Source: Streptomyces sp. NBC_00259 (GTDB lineage Bacteria; Actinomycetota; Actinomycetes; Streptomycetales; Streptomycetaceae). Taken from it: a DNA stretch of 64,000 nucleotides. The notes beneath the pieces were generated by a model, which made no database searches, was not told where the DNA came from, and saw nothing but the letters and a program-made list of their open reading frames with translations. The stretch is taken from assembly GCF_036181745.1 (NCBI RefSeq), contig NZ_CP108080.1:6451501-6515500 (forward strand), in the 5' to 3' direction. Position numbers and translations under genes: made by a program. Below are positions 8,859 to 17,048 of this stretch, piece by piece (positions within the stretch are counted from its first letter, which is position 1; each line of letters starts with the position of its first letter).

Positions 8859-8870
8859 TGGTGTACACCA
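8859..8870. promoter_or_regulatory. 12-bp perfect palindrome upstream of the peroxiredoxin gene
   Basis: TGGTGTACACCA is perfectly self-complementary and lies 40 bp before the peroxiredoxin start. A GC-rich hairpin (CTCCCTC/GAGGGAG, 8835-8855) lies just before it and could end transcription of the preceding regulator. The palindrome is a plausible operator; nothing identifies the regulator. Confidence 0.4.
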
Positions 8871-8909
8871 AGGTGCGGTAAGCCATCGAGAGCGCGACGG
8901 GAGTGGGCC

Positions 8910-9392
8910 ATGGGAACCGGACCTGCGGTGGGCGAGGCGGTAGGTGACTTCGTCCTCAAAGGCGGAGTCCTGGTGGGGGAGTCCTTCGAGCGGGGCGAGT
9001 TCGCCCTGCGCGAGCAGCGGGGGAAGCCTGTGGTCCTGGCCTTCTATCCCGGTGATGACACCAGCGTGTGCACGAAGCAACTGTGCTCGTACTCCAGCGG
9101 CCTGGAGGTGTTCGCCGATCTGGGCGCCCTCGTCTGGGGCATCAGCCCGCAGGGCGTCGACAGCCACGAGGCCTTCGCCCGCAAGCACGGTCTCCGCATG
9201 CCGCTGCTCGCCGACACGGACCGGGCGGTGGCACGGTCGTTCGGCATCGCGGCTCCGGGCATCGGGCTACGGCGCGCGATCTTCCTCGTTGCCCCGGACG
9301 GGACACTGCACTGGAAGCACGTCTCCTTGCTCGGAGCGACCTTCCAGAGCATCGCGACACTCTCCGAGCAGCTGAACACCATGCCCCGCTGA
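8910..9392 (+). CDS. peroxiredoxin (BCP/AhpC-TSA family, atypical 2-Cys)
   Basis: 160 residues. The thioredoxin-fold peroxidase motif PGDDTSVCTKQLC places the peroxidatic Cys at 54 and a second Cys at 59, the C-x4-C spacing of bacterioferritin comigratory protein-type peroxiredoxins, which form an intramolecular disulfide. It reduces H2O2 and organic hydroperoxides in the cytosol using thioredoxin. The ATG at 8910 follows GGGAG with good spacing; upstream extensions of the frame are not conserved-looking. It ends 9 bp before the convergent gene at 9402. Confidence 0.9.
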   Translation: MGTGPAVGEAVGDFVLKGGVLVGESFERGEFALREQRGKPVVLAFYPGDDTSVCTKQLCSYSSGLEVFADLGALVWGISPQGVDSHEAFARKHGLRMPLLADTDRAVARSFGIAAPGIGLRRAIFLVAPDGTLHWKHVSLLGATFQSIATLSEQLNTMPR

Positions 9393-9401
9393 CCTGTGCC
9401 G

Positions 9402-10340
9402 TCACCGGCGCGGGCCGCGGTGTGCCGTGCGGTGCGCCGTGCGGTGCGGTCCGCGACGGGCGGGGGCATAGGGCGACGGCTCCCAGAGCAGGCGTACGCC
9501 GGTGGCACGGGCGATGGCGCGCAGGTGGGGGCCCGTGTTGCCGACGTACCAGATCGGCCGGTCCGCGTGCGGCCACGCGTAGGACGGCACACCGTCGTCC
9601 AGCAGGGCGCCGAGCCGCGGCTGCTCCAGGGCCATGGCGGAGAACTCGTAGAGCTCGGGCAGACGTGGGGCGATCACGCCGTAGTCGAGCATCCGCGCGA
9701 GGGGGTGCTCGTCGAGGACGGTCTCCTCGACGGGCGCGGACACCGGGTACTCAGGGGGGAAGGACCGGCCCAGGTCGAGGTACATCCTGACGGCCCGGTG
9801 GCGGGGGTCGGCCATCAGAGGGCCGAGTGCGGCCAGCGGGCCGAGCGCGAGTCGTGGCCGCACCAGCATCGCGTGGGTGAACAGGACGCGGAGCAGCGCG
9901 ACGTTCATCATGAATCGCTCCACCTGCAGCTCGGCGGCGGCCAGATCCTCGTGCTGCAGATAGCCGGCGACGATGCTGGCGTTGTGCGCGCGGTACCAGC
10001 GGCCGGGCTCGGGCCTGTGGATGAAGTCCACCCAGTACTCGACGCTTCGGGCACCGGCCGTGCCGGTGGATCCGGTGGACAGCAGATGGGCCTCGGTCTT
10101 GTCCCGCAGGAGCCGTTCGTTGACGGCGCGCCACCAGGGACTGCCCGGTGGGTCGGCCGTCTCCGGCGCGAGTACGCCGCGCCCGAGCGACCAGCGCATG
10201 AAACTCAGCTCGGCATGGCCGTACCGGCGACGGGGTCCGGTGGCGAGCCGGTAGAACGTCCGGGCCAGCGCGTAGCGGCCGGCCGGATGGTCCCGCACAC
10301 CCGCGACCCGCTGCTCCGCGCGTGAGGCCGCGTCAGCCAT
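9402..10340 (-). CDS. conserved protein of unknown function
   Basis: 312 residues, not recognised with confidence. The protein is soluble and mostly helical, with many Arg, Trp and His residues: ELSFMRWSLGRGVL near the N-terminus, GSPWWRAVNERLLRD, and RPIWYVGNTGPHL near the C-terminus. It has no signal peptide. The last 20 or so residues are a low-complexity run (RTAHRTAHR) encoded by 12-bp repeats close to the stop. It is convergent with the peroxiredoxin gene, and its start faces the TetR gene across a region containing two operator-like palindromes. No function is proposed. Confidence 0.7.
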   Translation of the reverse strand: MADAASRAEQRVAGVRDHPAGRYALARTFYRLATGPRRRYGHAELSFMRWSLGRGVLAPETADPPGSPWWRAVNERLLRDKTEAHLLSTGSTGTAGARSVEYWVDFIHRPEPGRWYRAHNASIVAGYLQHEDLAAAELQVERFMMNVALLRVLFTHAMLVRPRLALGPLAALGPLMADPRHRAVRMYLDLGRSFPPEYPVSAPVEETVLDEHPLARMLDYGVIAPRLPELYEFSAMALEQPRLGALLDDGVPSYAWPHADRPIWYVGNTGPHLRAIARATGVRLLWEPSPYAPARRGPHRTAHRTAHRGPRR

Positions 10341-10498
10341 GACTGCTCGATCGGCTCGGCATCATGCGGTGACCTCGAGGATCTCGGGACGGGTACTGCG
10401 CCAGGCGTCGTGAGTCTTGTGGAGGAATCCTTGCGTATGAATCATCGCGAACAGCAGGGATTGTCGCGAACCATGGCCACCGCGATCGCGTGCGCGAT

Positions 10499-10550
10499 CA
10501 TGACCGTCGGGTCATGTCGACCGTAACGGCTAATGCGACCGCCCGGTCAC
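10499..10550 (+). promoter_or_regulatory. two operator-like palindromes (GACC-N4-GGTC) before the TetR gene
   Basis: CATGACC-GTCG-GGTCATG (10499-10516) is a perfect 7-bp-arm inverted repeat, and GCGACC-GCCC-GGTCAC (10535-10550) has the same GACC-N4-GGTC core. Their centres are 35 bp apart. TetR repressors usually bind such sites next to their own gene, so this is probably the autoregulatory operator pair. Confidence 0.6.
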
Positions 10551-10584
10551 CTTGGTGTTGGGCTCCCAGCAGGAGGAGGGCCGT

Positions 10585-11262
10585 ATGACCGAGACGAAGG
10601 CCGCTCCGGGCCGGCGAGCGGACATGGTGCGCAACCGGTGCCTGCTCATCGAGGCGGCGAGCGCGGCGTTCGCCGAGCACGGGGTCGAGGCGTCCATGGG
10701 CGAGATCGCCCAACGCGCCGGCGTCGCCAAGGGCACCGTGTTCCGGCACTTCCCCTCGAAGGAGGACCTGCTCGCGGCGATCGTGCTGCAGATGCTCGAC
10801 CGGCTCATTCGCACGGCGGACGGCCTTCGCGAGGCCGACGACGCGGCAGCGGCGCTCCGGGAGTTCATGACCGACGGCGTCGAAGTAATCGCCGCCGACC
10901 GGGCGTTCTGCGAAGTCTTCGGACGTCCGTCGCTGCAGCACGCCGAGGTGCGGGACACGATCGACCGTCTCTGCGCCGCCGCCGAGGCCCTCACGGCCCG
11001 GGCACGCGAACAGGGTGTCGTCCGCGACGACATCACGGGCACGGACATCGTGCTGCTGCTCGGCGGCATCCACCGGACGGCAGCGCCCCTGCTGGCCGCG
11101 CAGCCACAGGCATGGCGCCGCTACCTCGAACTGGCCCTGGACGGCCTGCGCGCCGCCGACGCCCAGCCCCTGCCGCACCGGCCGCCCCACCGCCTGCACC
11201 TCACCGACCAACCTGGGCTCACCGACACCTATGGGCTGACCGACGCCCCTGGGCTCGGCTGA
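10585..11262 (+). CDS. TetR/AcrR-family transcriptional regulator
   Basis: 225 residues. The N-terminal TetR helix-turn-helix covers about residues 13-60 (AASAAFAEHGVEASMGEIAQ, then GVAKGTVFRHFPSKEDLLAA), followed by an all-helical ligand-binding domain. A strong Shine-Dalgarno AGGAGGAGGG at 10571-10580 fixes the ATG at 10585. Two matched inverted repeats lie upstream and are probably its operators. The methyltransferase gene begins 2 bp after its stop, so both are likely in one autoregulated message. The C-terminal 25 residues are an imperfect repeat rich in Gly, Leu, Thr and Pro (DQPGLTDTYGLTDAPGLG). Confidence 0.9.
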   Translation: MTETKAAPGRRADMVRNRCLLIEAASAAFAEHGVEASMGEIAQRAGVAKGTVFRHFPSKEDLLAAIVLQMLDRLIRTADGLREADDAAAALREFMTDGVEVIAADRAFCEVFGRPSLQHAEVRDTIDRLCAAAEALTARAREQGVVRDDITGTDIVLLLGGIHRTAAPLLAAQPQAWRRYLELALDGLRAADAQPLPHRPPHRLHLTDQPGLTDTYGLTDAPGLG

Positions 11263-11264
11263 CC

Positions 11265-12137
11265 GTGGATGCGGCCGCCGGCTGGGAGTGGGACGACACG
11301 CTGTTCTCGGGCACGGCCGCCTACTACCGGCGCGGGCGGCTGCCCTACGCCCCCGGGCTGGCGGACGCGCTGGCCGAGATCCTGAAGCCCGACGGGCGTG
11401 GGCGTCTCGTCGACGTGGGGTGCGGACCGGGCACCCTGGCCCTGACGCTGGCGCACTTGTTCGGTGACATCGTCGGTGTGGACCCGGACGGCGGGATGAT
11501 CACCGAGGCCGGACGCGCGGCCGCCGACGCGGGAATGACCGGGAAGCTGCGGTGGGTGCGGGCCCGTGCCGAGGAACTGCCCGCAGACCTGGGAGCGTTC
11601 GACGTCGCGATCTTCGGTCAGTCCTTCCACTGGATGGATCGCGACCTGGTGGCGGCTTCCATCCGGGACATGCTCCGGCCCGGCGGCGCGCTGGTGCACA
11701 TCTCCGACCTGAAGAACGAGCATCGAACCATCGACGGCCTTCCGCATCCCGCCGTGCCGTACGAGTCCGTCGAGGACCTGATCCGGCACTACCTCGGACC
11801 GGTCCGACGAGCCGGCCGGGGCGTGCTGCCGCAGGGAACACCCGGCGGTGAGGCGGCGGTGCTCACCCGGGCGGGATTCACCGGCCCCCGGCGTCTCGTC
11901 GTCCCCGGCGGACAGGCGCTGGAGCGCACGTACGACGATGTCGTCGCGTGGGTGTTCTCGATGTCGTTCTCTGCTCCGCACCTGTTCGGCACGCGCCGCG
12001 AGGACTTCGAGGCGGACGTGCGTCGACTACTGTGCCGGGTCTCCCCGTCGGGCCGGTTCTCCGAACGCCGCCCGAGCACCGAGGTCTTCGTCTGGCGGAA
12101 AGGCCCTGCCGGCCCGCCATCTGCACCGGCCCGGTGA
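11265..12137 (+). CDS. SAM-dependent class I methyltransferase
   Basis: 290 residues. The SAM-binding motif I is LVDVGCGPGTLALTL, followed by the acidic loop GVDPDGGMI and the motif FDVAIFGQSFHWMD, whose final HWMD is characteristic of the UbiE/COQ5-like Methyltransf_11 group. The substrate is unknown. The start is taken as the GTG at 11265, two bases after the TetR stop, because the frame upstream is only a shadow of the TetR gene. Close coupling suggests that the TetR protein controls it. Confidence 0.85.
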   Translation: MDAAAGWEWDDTLFSGTAAYYRRGRLPYAPGLADALAEILKPDGRGRLVDVGCGPGTLALTLAHLFGDIVGVDPDGGMITEAGRAAADAGMTGKLRWVRARAEELPADLGAFDVAIFGQSFHWMDRDLVAASIRDMLRPGGALVHISDLKNEHRTIDGLPHPAVPYESVEDLIRHYLGPVRRAGRGVLPQGTPGGEAAVLTRAGFTGPRRLVVPGGQALERTYDDVVAWVFSMSFSAPHLFGTRREDFEADVRRLLCRVSPSGRFSERRPSTEVFVWRKGPAGPPSAPAR

Positions 12138-12198
12138 TGGCGCACTACGCCGGCTGAGAGAAAACCACGCACCGCCGAGGCGGTCGCGCTTCGATGGG

Positions 12199-12228
12199 CT
12201 GTTGCTGTTGCTGTTGCTGTTGCTGTCG
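12199..12228 (+). repeat. hexanucleotide tandem repeat (CTGTTG)
   Basis: Four perfect CTGTTG units and a fifth variant (CTGTCG) lie in the 250-bp gap between the methyltransferase and dienelactone hydrolase genes. No gene or clear promoter is visible in the rest of that gap. Lengths of such repeats often differ between strains. Confidence 0.8.
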
Positions 12229-12387
12229 CCGGCTGCGAGGCGGGGGCTGAGAGGCGGGAGCCGGCGGGCTGGCGTGCCTGCCCGGGCGGGGAGGGCGGCA
12301 AGGTAACGTCCTGGCGTAAGGGTCCAGCCGTCCCCACCTGCCGGTTGGCCCGGTGAAGGGCCCGCCCCCACGAGAAGGAGAACGGTC

Positions 12388-13143
12388 ATGCCCGCCGTGA
12401 GCGGAACCTTCGTGGACATCCCCACCCAGGACGGCACAGCCGACGCCTACCTGGCCCATCCCGACGACGGCGGCCCGCACCCGGCGGTGCTGCTCTACAT
12501 GGACGCCTTCGGGCTGCGCCCCGGGCTGAGGGCGATGGCGGACCGCATCGCCTCGGCCGGCTACACCGTCCTGGTCCCCAACGTCTTCTACCGCCACGGC
12601 AGGGCCCCCGTGGTCGAACTGCCCGACTTCATCGACCCGGGCCGGCGCCCCGAGCTCTTCGACGCGCTCGGCCCGGTCATGCAAGCCCTCACCCCAGAGT
12701 TGGCCATGCGCGATGCGGACGCCTACCTGTCGTATCTCGCCGCCTCACCCCTGGCCGACGACGGACCGGTCGGCCTCACCGGCTACTGCATGGGCGCCGT
12801 TCTGGCGCTGCGTACCGCCGGAACGTACCCGGAGCGGGTCGCGGCCGCGGCCTGCTTCCACGGCGGACGCCTGGCCACGGACGCGGCGGACAGTCCGCAC
12901 CTGCTCGCCGACCGCATCACGGCGGAGCTGTACTTCGGGCACGCGGACGAGGACCCGTCCATGACGGCCGACCAGATCGCCCTCCTCGAGAGGACCCTCA
13001 CCGCAGCGGGCGTCAGGTATCACAGCGAGGTCTACCGCGGAGCCCGCCACGGCTTCACCCAGGCCGACACCGCCGCCCACGACGCCCAGGCGGAGGAACG
13101 CCACTGGCAAGCGCTGCTGGGCCTGCTGAGCCGCACACTCTGA
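12388..13143 (+). CDS. dienelactone hydrolase family protein
   Basis: 251 residues, an alpha/beta hydrolase of the dienelactone hydrolase family. The nucleophile is the Cys at about 134 in GYCMGAV (G-x-C-x-G), the acid is the Asp in FGHADEDPS, and the base is the His in ARHGFTQ. The canonical enzyme opens dienelactones in chlorocatechol breakdown, but most Streptomyces members have unknown substrates. AAGGAG nine bases before the ATG fixes the start. It is convergent with the epoxide hydrolase gene. Confidence 0.9.
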   Translation: MPAVSGTFVDIPTQDGTADAYLAHPDDGGPHPAVLLYMDAFGLRPGLRAMADRIASAGYTVLVPNVFYRHGRAPVVELPDFIDPGRRPELFDALGPVMQALTPELAMRDADAYLSYLAASPLADDGPVGLTGYCMGAVLALRTAGTYPERVAAAACFHGGRLATDAADSPHLLADRITAELYFGHADEDPSMTADQIALLERTLTAAGVRYHSEVYRGARHGFTQADTAAHDAQAEERHWQALLGLLSRTL

Positions 13144-13233
13144 CCCGGGCCGATCGGCGTCGAAGTCCCACGGCTCCTCGCCGTCCTCTTCCGGGTCCTC
13201 GAACACGACAGGTGCCCGGTTTCCGGAGAGGCT

Positions 13234-14214
13234 TCAGGCGGGCAGGGAGGCGAGCCAGTCGGTCAGGAGCCGGTTGATCTCGGCGGGGCGCTCTTGCTGG
13301 ATCCAGTGGCCGCAGCCGTCGAGGATCTGGCTGGAGAGCAGGCCGGGCAGGGTGGTGGGGTACGCCCTGATCGCATCGGCCATCCACGTGGTGGAGGCGT
13401 CCAGGCCGCCACCGACGAACAGGGACGGCTGGGTGAGGGGGGCGCCGTCGAAGTCGGCGAGATCTTCCCAGTCCCGGTCCATGTTCCGATAGCGGTTGAG
13501 GGCCCCGCTCATGCCGGTCCGCTCGAACTCCCCGGCGTAGACGTCCAGATCGTCTTCGCCGAGCCAGACGGGCAGCCGCCCGGTGGGGAAGCGGTCGCGC
13601 AGCCTCGCGCCTCGGCCGACGAAGTGCGGGCCGGGTGCGTCGGGCGCGGGCATGGTGTCGGCGGACAGGGCGGCGTAGAAGCCCGCGAGCCAGCCGCGCA
13701 CGTCGGGCTCGATCTCGGCCTCGGCCCGGCCGGGCTCCTGGAAGTAGGAGACGTAGAACTCCTCGTCCGCACCCAGCTGCGCGAAGACCGTGCTCGGCCG
13801 CGGTCCGCCGCGCGGGGCGTACGGAACGCTGAGCATCCCCACCGCGCGGAAGACGTCCGGCCTGACCAGGGCGGAGTTGGCGGCTATGGCCGACCCCCAG
13901 TCGTGGCCGACGACCACCGCGGACTGTTCGCCCAGGGCGTGCACCACGGCGGCGTTGTCCTCCACCAGCTCCAGCATCCGGTACGCCTCGGGATCGCCGG
14001 GCTTGGAGGAACGACCGTAGCCGCGGACATCGATCGCGACCGCGCGGTACCCGGCTGCGGCCAGGACGGGCAACTGGTGGCGCCAGGAGTACCAGGACTC
14101 CGGGAAACCGTGGACGAGCAACACCAGCGGCCCGGTGCCTTGCTCCACCAGGTGGGTCCGGCCTGCGGGCGAGGAGACCAGCCGGTGGGTGACGTCCGTG
14201 GCCTGCTGCGACAT
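13234..14214 (-). CDS. epoxide hydrolase (alpha/beta hydrolase fold)
   Basis: 326 residues with the oxyanion motif HGFPESW (about 35-41), the nucleophile Asp105 in VGHDWG, a cap domain with several Tyr residues, an acid Asp in GGGLDAST and the catalytic His in GCGHWIQQERP. An Asp nucleophile plus HGFP and the cap Tyr residues favour epoxide hydrolase over esterase or dehalogenase. GGAGGAG directly upstream of the ATG at 14214 fixes the start; the much longer open frame to the right is an artefact of GC bias. The 228-bp gap to the divergent map gene holds a large palindrome. Confidence 0.9.
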   Translation of the reverse strand: MSQQATDVTHRLVSSPAGRTHLVEQGTGPLVLLVHGFPESWYSWRHQLPVLAAAGYRAVAIDVRGYGRSSKPGDPEAYRMLELVEDNAAVVHALGEQSAVVVGHDWGSAIAANSALVRPDVFRAVGMLSVPYAPRGGPRPSTVFAQLGADEEFYVSYFQEPGRAEAEIEPDVRGWLAGFYAALSADTMPAPDAPGPHFVGRGARLRDRFPTGRLPVWLGEDDLDVYAGEFERTGMSGALNRYRNMDRDWEDLADFDGAPLTQPSLFVGGGLDASTTWMADAIRAYPTTLPGLLSSQILDGCGHWIQQERPAEINRLLTDWLASLPA

Positions 14215-14390
14215 GACTCCTCCAAGAATGCGACCTGCCGTGCGCCAGGACCGGTACCCGATCATGCGCGTAACGGCACAGGCGTGGCGAGTCCTGTTGC
14301 CGGTTCGGCAAAGCGGCGGTTCCGGGCGGTCCGAGGGTGCCTCTCCGAGGGCGCCATTCCGAGGGTGCCAGAGGATCCCGCGTGACCGTG

Positions 14391-14412
14391 ATACTAATAC
14401 CGGTATAAGTAT
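14391..14412 (+). promoter_or_regulatory. 22-bp palindrome overlapping the -10 of the methionine aminopeptidase promoter
   Basis: Arms ATACT-A-ATACC and GGTAT-A-AGTAT meet at 14401/14402. All 11 base pairs match except one A/A pair, in an AT-rich island within GC-rich DNA. TATAAG (14404-14409) inside the right arm resembles a -10. Bound protein would occlude the promoter of the gene at 14443. Confidence 0.6.
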
Positions 14413-14442
14413 TGGATCGACGTGCTGTGGAGAGCCGAACGC

Positions 14443-15210
14443 ATGGTGGAGATCAAGACCGATGCCGCATTGGACGCGATGCGGGAAGCCGGACGTGTGG
14501 TGGCCCGTGCCCTGGCCGCGGTCCGAGAAGCGGCCGACGTGGGGGTGTCCCTGCGAGAGCTGGACGAAGCGGCCCGGTCGGTTCTGGCCGAGGCCGGAGC
14601 CGGCTCTCCGTTCCTCGGATACCGGCCGTCCTTCGCCCCGGTCGCTTTCCCTGCCGTGATCTGCACGTCCGTCAACGACGCCGTGTCGCACGGCATCCCC
14701 ACCGGCTACCGGCTGCGCGACGGCGACCTGGTCAGCATCGACTGCGGCGCCCACCTCGACGGCTGGACGGGCGACGCGGCCATCACCTTCACCGTCGGAA
14801 CGCCGCGCCCCGGCGACCTCGATCTGATCGACGCCACCCAGCAGGCCATCGACGCAGGCATCGCCGCCGCCCAGGTGGGCAGCCGCATCGGCGACATCTC
14901 CCACGCCATCGACACCGTCGCCCGCAAGGCGGGCTGCGGCATGCCCGCCGACTTCGGCGGCCACGGCATCGGCCGCCGCATGCACGAAGACCCTCATGTC
15001 CCCAACCGAGGCCGCCCCGGCCGTGGGTTCCCTCTCCGTCACGGCCTGGTCCTCGCCATCGAACCCATGCTCATGGCCGGCGGGCAGAACATCTACCGCA
15101 CCGATAGCGACGGCTGGACCCTGCGCACCACCGACGGCAGCCGGGCCGCCCACATCGAGCACACCGTCGCCATCACCGACCAGGGTCCCCGCATCCTGAC
15201 CCTGCCCTGA
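14443..15210 (+). CDS. map: methionine aminopeptidase, type I
   Basis: 255 residues. The pita-bread fold metal ligands are all visible: Asp in SIDCGAHLDG, Asp in GWTGDAAITF, His in FGGHGIGRRMHEDP, Glu in AIEPML and Glu in HIEHTVAIT. It removes the N-terminal Met from new proteins using two divalent metals. The start at 14443 gives the usual N-terminus (MVEIKTDAALDAMREAG). Streptomyces carry several map paralogues; this isolated copy, away from the secY-adk region and under a strong palindrome, is probably an accessory, regulated one. Confidence 0.92.
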   Translation: MVEIKTDAALDAMREAGRVVARALAAVREAADVGVSLRELDEAARSVLAEAGAGSPFLGYRPSFAPVAFPAVICTSVNDAVSHGIPTGYRLRDGDLVSIDCGAHLDGWTGDAAITFTVGTPRPGDLDLIDATQQAIDAGIAAAQVGSRIGDISHAIDTVARKAGCGMPADFGGHGIGRRMHEDPHVPNRGRPGRGFPLRHGLVLAIEPMLMAGGQNIYRTDSDGWTLRTTDGSRAAHIEHTVAITDQGPRILTLP

Positions 15211-15280
15211 CGTCTCCCGGGCCCTGCCCTGGCGTTTCCCGGACGCTGCCCTGACGTTCTCTCGCGTTCTCCCGGACGCT
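15201..15280 (+). repeat. imperfect direct repeats between map and the TetR gene
   Basis: After the map stop the motif CTGCCCTGACGTTTCCCGG recurs about three times with small changes and one internal extension. The region is convergent, so the repeats may take part in termination. No function is assigned. Confidence 0.5.
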
Positions 15281-15323
15281 GCCGGATCCGGGACCGGATC
15301 GTTCGATGCCTGGTTCGGCACTC

Positions 15324-15956
15324 TCAGCCGTGGCCCCGCACCGCTGCGAGGCACTGGTCGTAGAGGTCTGCCAGGTCGAGCTGCCCGTCGTGTCTGGTCC
15401 AGAGCTCGGTCGCCGTGTCGACACAGGCGAAGACCGTCGCGACGATCGCCTTCGCGCGCGGGTCGGGGGCCTGGGCGGTGGCCCGTGTCGAGGTCGGGGC
15501 CTCGGTGGGTGCCGGGCCGGGGCGGGTACCGGTGTCCAGCCGCGCCTGGATGACCGGGACGAGGTCGGCCTGCCAGCGCAGTCGCTTCTCGATGTAGCGG
15601 GCGTGCAGCGAGGGGGTGTCGAAGATGAGGCGGGAAAGCTGCAGCACCCGCTCCGGGGTGTGGTTGGCGGTCAGGACGACCTCGAACCCGGCGCGCAGCG
15701 CATCCCACGCGGACACCTCGGCCGGCTGCTGCTCCACGGTCTGCTTCAGCAGCTTGCCCAGCGCCTCCTGGTCGCCGCAGACCAGGTCCTCCTTGGTGCC
15801 GAAGTAGCGGAACAGGGAGCGCTGCGAGATCCCCGCCTCCCGTGCGATCTGCGTGATCGTCGTCTGCTCGTAGCCCTGTTCGGCGAAGAGTCGGACCGCC
15901 GTGTCCAGGATCGCCTGGACGGCGATCTGCCGTGAACGGTCCCACAAGGTCGTCAT
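15324..15956 (-). CDS. TetR-family transcriptional regulator
   Basis: 210 residues. The helix-turn-helix covers AVRLFAEQGYEQTTITQIAR and REAGISQRSLFRYFGTKEDL (about residues 20-62), followed by a helical ligand domain containing a stretch of Pro, Thr and Ala. The ATG at 15956 is preferred over a more upstream start because the upstream residues overlap the divergent promoter. It is divergent from the SDR gene at 16039, with operator-like inverted repeats in the 82-bp gap, so it probably represses that gene and itself. Confidence 0.88.
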   Translation of the reverse strand: MTTLWDRSRQIAVQAILDTAVRLFAEQGYEQTTITQIAREAGISQRSLFRYFGTKEDLVCGDQEALGKLLKQTVEQQPAEVSAWDALRAGFEVVLTANHTPERVLQLSRLIFDTPSLHARYIEKRLRWQADLVPVIQARLDTGTRPGPAPTEAPTSTRATAQAPDPRAKAIVATVFACVDTATELWTRHDGQLDLADLYDQCLAAVRGHG

Positions 15957-15991
15957 GGACGTCAGGCTACCCCCTCTAGACAGAAGCCGAC

Positions 15992-16010
15992 TAGTTGGCA
16001 TTAACTGCCA
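15992..16010. promoter_or_regulatory. inverted repeat in the divergent TetR/SDR promoter region
   Basis: TGGCA-TTAAC-TGCCA (15996-16010) overlaps a second inverted repeat AGTT-N6-AACT (15993-16006). The pair lies midway between the divergent TetR and SDR genes and is the best candidate for the TetR operator. Confidence 0.5.
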
Positions 16011-16038
16011 GGAAGGCAGCGACTGAAAGAAGGTAACC

Positions 16039-16842
16039 ATGGCAGCCGTCGACTACCACGGACAGACCACACTGATCACCGGCGCCAGCGCGGGTCTCGG
16101 CGCCGAGTTCGCCCGCCGGCTCGCCACCCGCGGCTCCGACCTGGTGCTGGTCGCCCGCCGCCGGGAACGCCTGGAGGAGCTGGCCGCCGAGCTGCGCGCA
16201 CGGCACCGGATCCAGGTCCACGTCGTGGAGATGGACCTGGCCACGGACAACCCCGGACAGGCGCTGGCCGAGCGGATGGAGCGGCTCGGCGTACGCGTCA
16301 CCAGCGTGATCAACAACGCCGGGTTCGCCGGCTTCGGCCCCTTCCACCAGGCTGATCCGGTACGGCTGCGCCAGGAGATCGCCGTCGACGTGACCGCGGT
16401 GGCCGACATCAGCCGCGCCTTCATCGAGCAGCTGCGTACGGCGGGGCGCGGGGTGCTGGTCAACGTGGCGAGCATGGCGGCCTACCAGCCCAACCCACGT
16501 ATGGCGGTCTACGGGGCGACCAAGGCGTTCGTCCTGAGCCTCACCGAGGCACTGTGGGAGGAGTCGCGCGGCACCGGTCTGCGGGTGCTGGCCCTGTCCC
16601 CCGGTGCCACCCGGACCGAGTTCTTCGACGTGGCGGGCACGGAGCAGGCCGCCGGAGGGACCAGGCTCGCCTCACCCGCCGACGTCGTCCGCACCGCGCT
16701 GACCGCCCTGGACCGCAGGAACCCGCCCCCCAGCGTCATCGCGGGACGCATGAACCGGGTGATGGCCTTCCTCGCCCGCCGCCTGGCCACCCGACGGCAG
16801 GTCATCCGAGCCATCGGCCGGCTCACCGCCGAGGGGGCGTGA
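16039..16842 (+). CDS. short-chain dehydrogenase/reductase (DltE/YqjQ-like)
   Basis: 267 residues. Classical SDR motifs: TGASAGLG near residue 14, VINNAGFAGFG near 90, catalytic Ser in VNVASMAAY, YGATK for the Tyr-Lys pair, and LSPGATRTEF after the active site. The C-terminal basic hydrophobic part (RMNRVMAFLARRLATRRQ) could associate with membrane. GAAGG upstream of the ATG fixes the start. Its position opposite a TetR gene indicates ligand-induced expression; the substrate is unknown. Confidence 0.9.
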   Translation: MAAVDYHGQTTLITGASAGLGAEFARRLATRGSDLVLVARRRERLEELAAELRARHRIQVHVVEMDLATDNPGQALAERMERLGVRVTSVINNAGFAGFGPFHQADPVRLRQEIAVDVTAVADISRAFIEQLRTAGRGVLVNVASMAAYQPNPRMAVYGATKAFVLSLTEALWEESRGTGLRVLALSPGATRTEFFDVAGTEQAAGGTRLASPADVVRTALTALDRRNPPPSVIAGRMNRVMAFLARRLATRRQVIRAIGRLTAEGA

Positions 16843-16843
16843 G

Positions 16844-16870
16844 GATTCCGGCGATTCCGGCGATTCCGGC
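16844..16870 (+). repeat. three perfect 9-bp tandem repeats (GATTCCGGC)
   Basis: Three exact copies begin two bases after the SDR stop codon. The following 180 bp, up to 17048, shows no gene or hairpin that I can support. Confidence 0.85.
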
Positions 16871-17048
16871 GTCCTGCGGCTGCATGCCCCCGAGTTCAGG
16901 CCGAGCTGTACGACAGGGGCAGGCTCCAGGGGGGTGTCCCCGGCGTGCTCCTCGGCACCCTCGCCCTCGCCCCGCAAGGCGGTCACCAGCTTGGTGAAGC
17001 AGCGCGGAGTCAGCCCGGTGAACGGCGCTGTCCAGACACCTCAGGGTC

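Noticed and set aside
14215..15945. Leftward extension of the epoxide hydrolase frame to 903 residues
   Set aside because: It runs antisense through map and the TetR gene. The hydrolase family start and GGAGGAG are at 14214.
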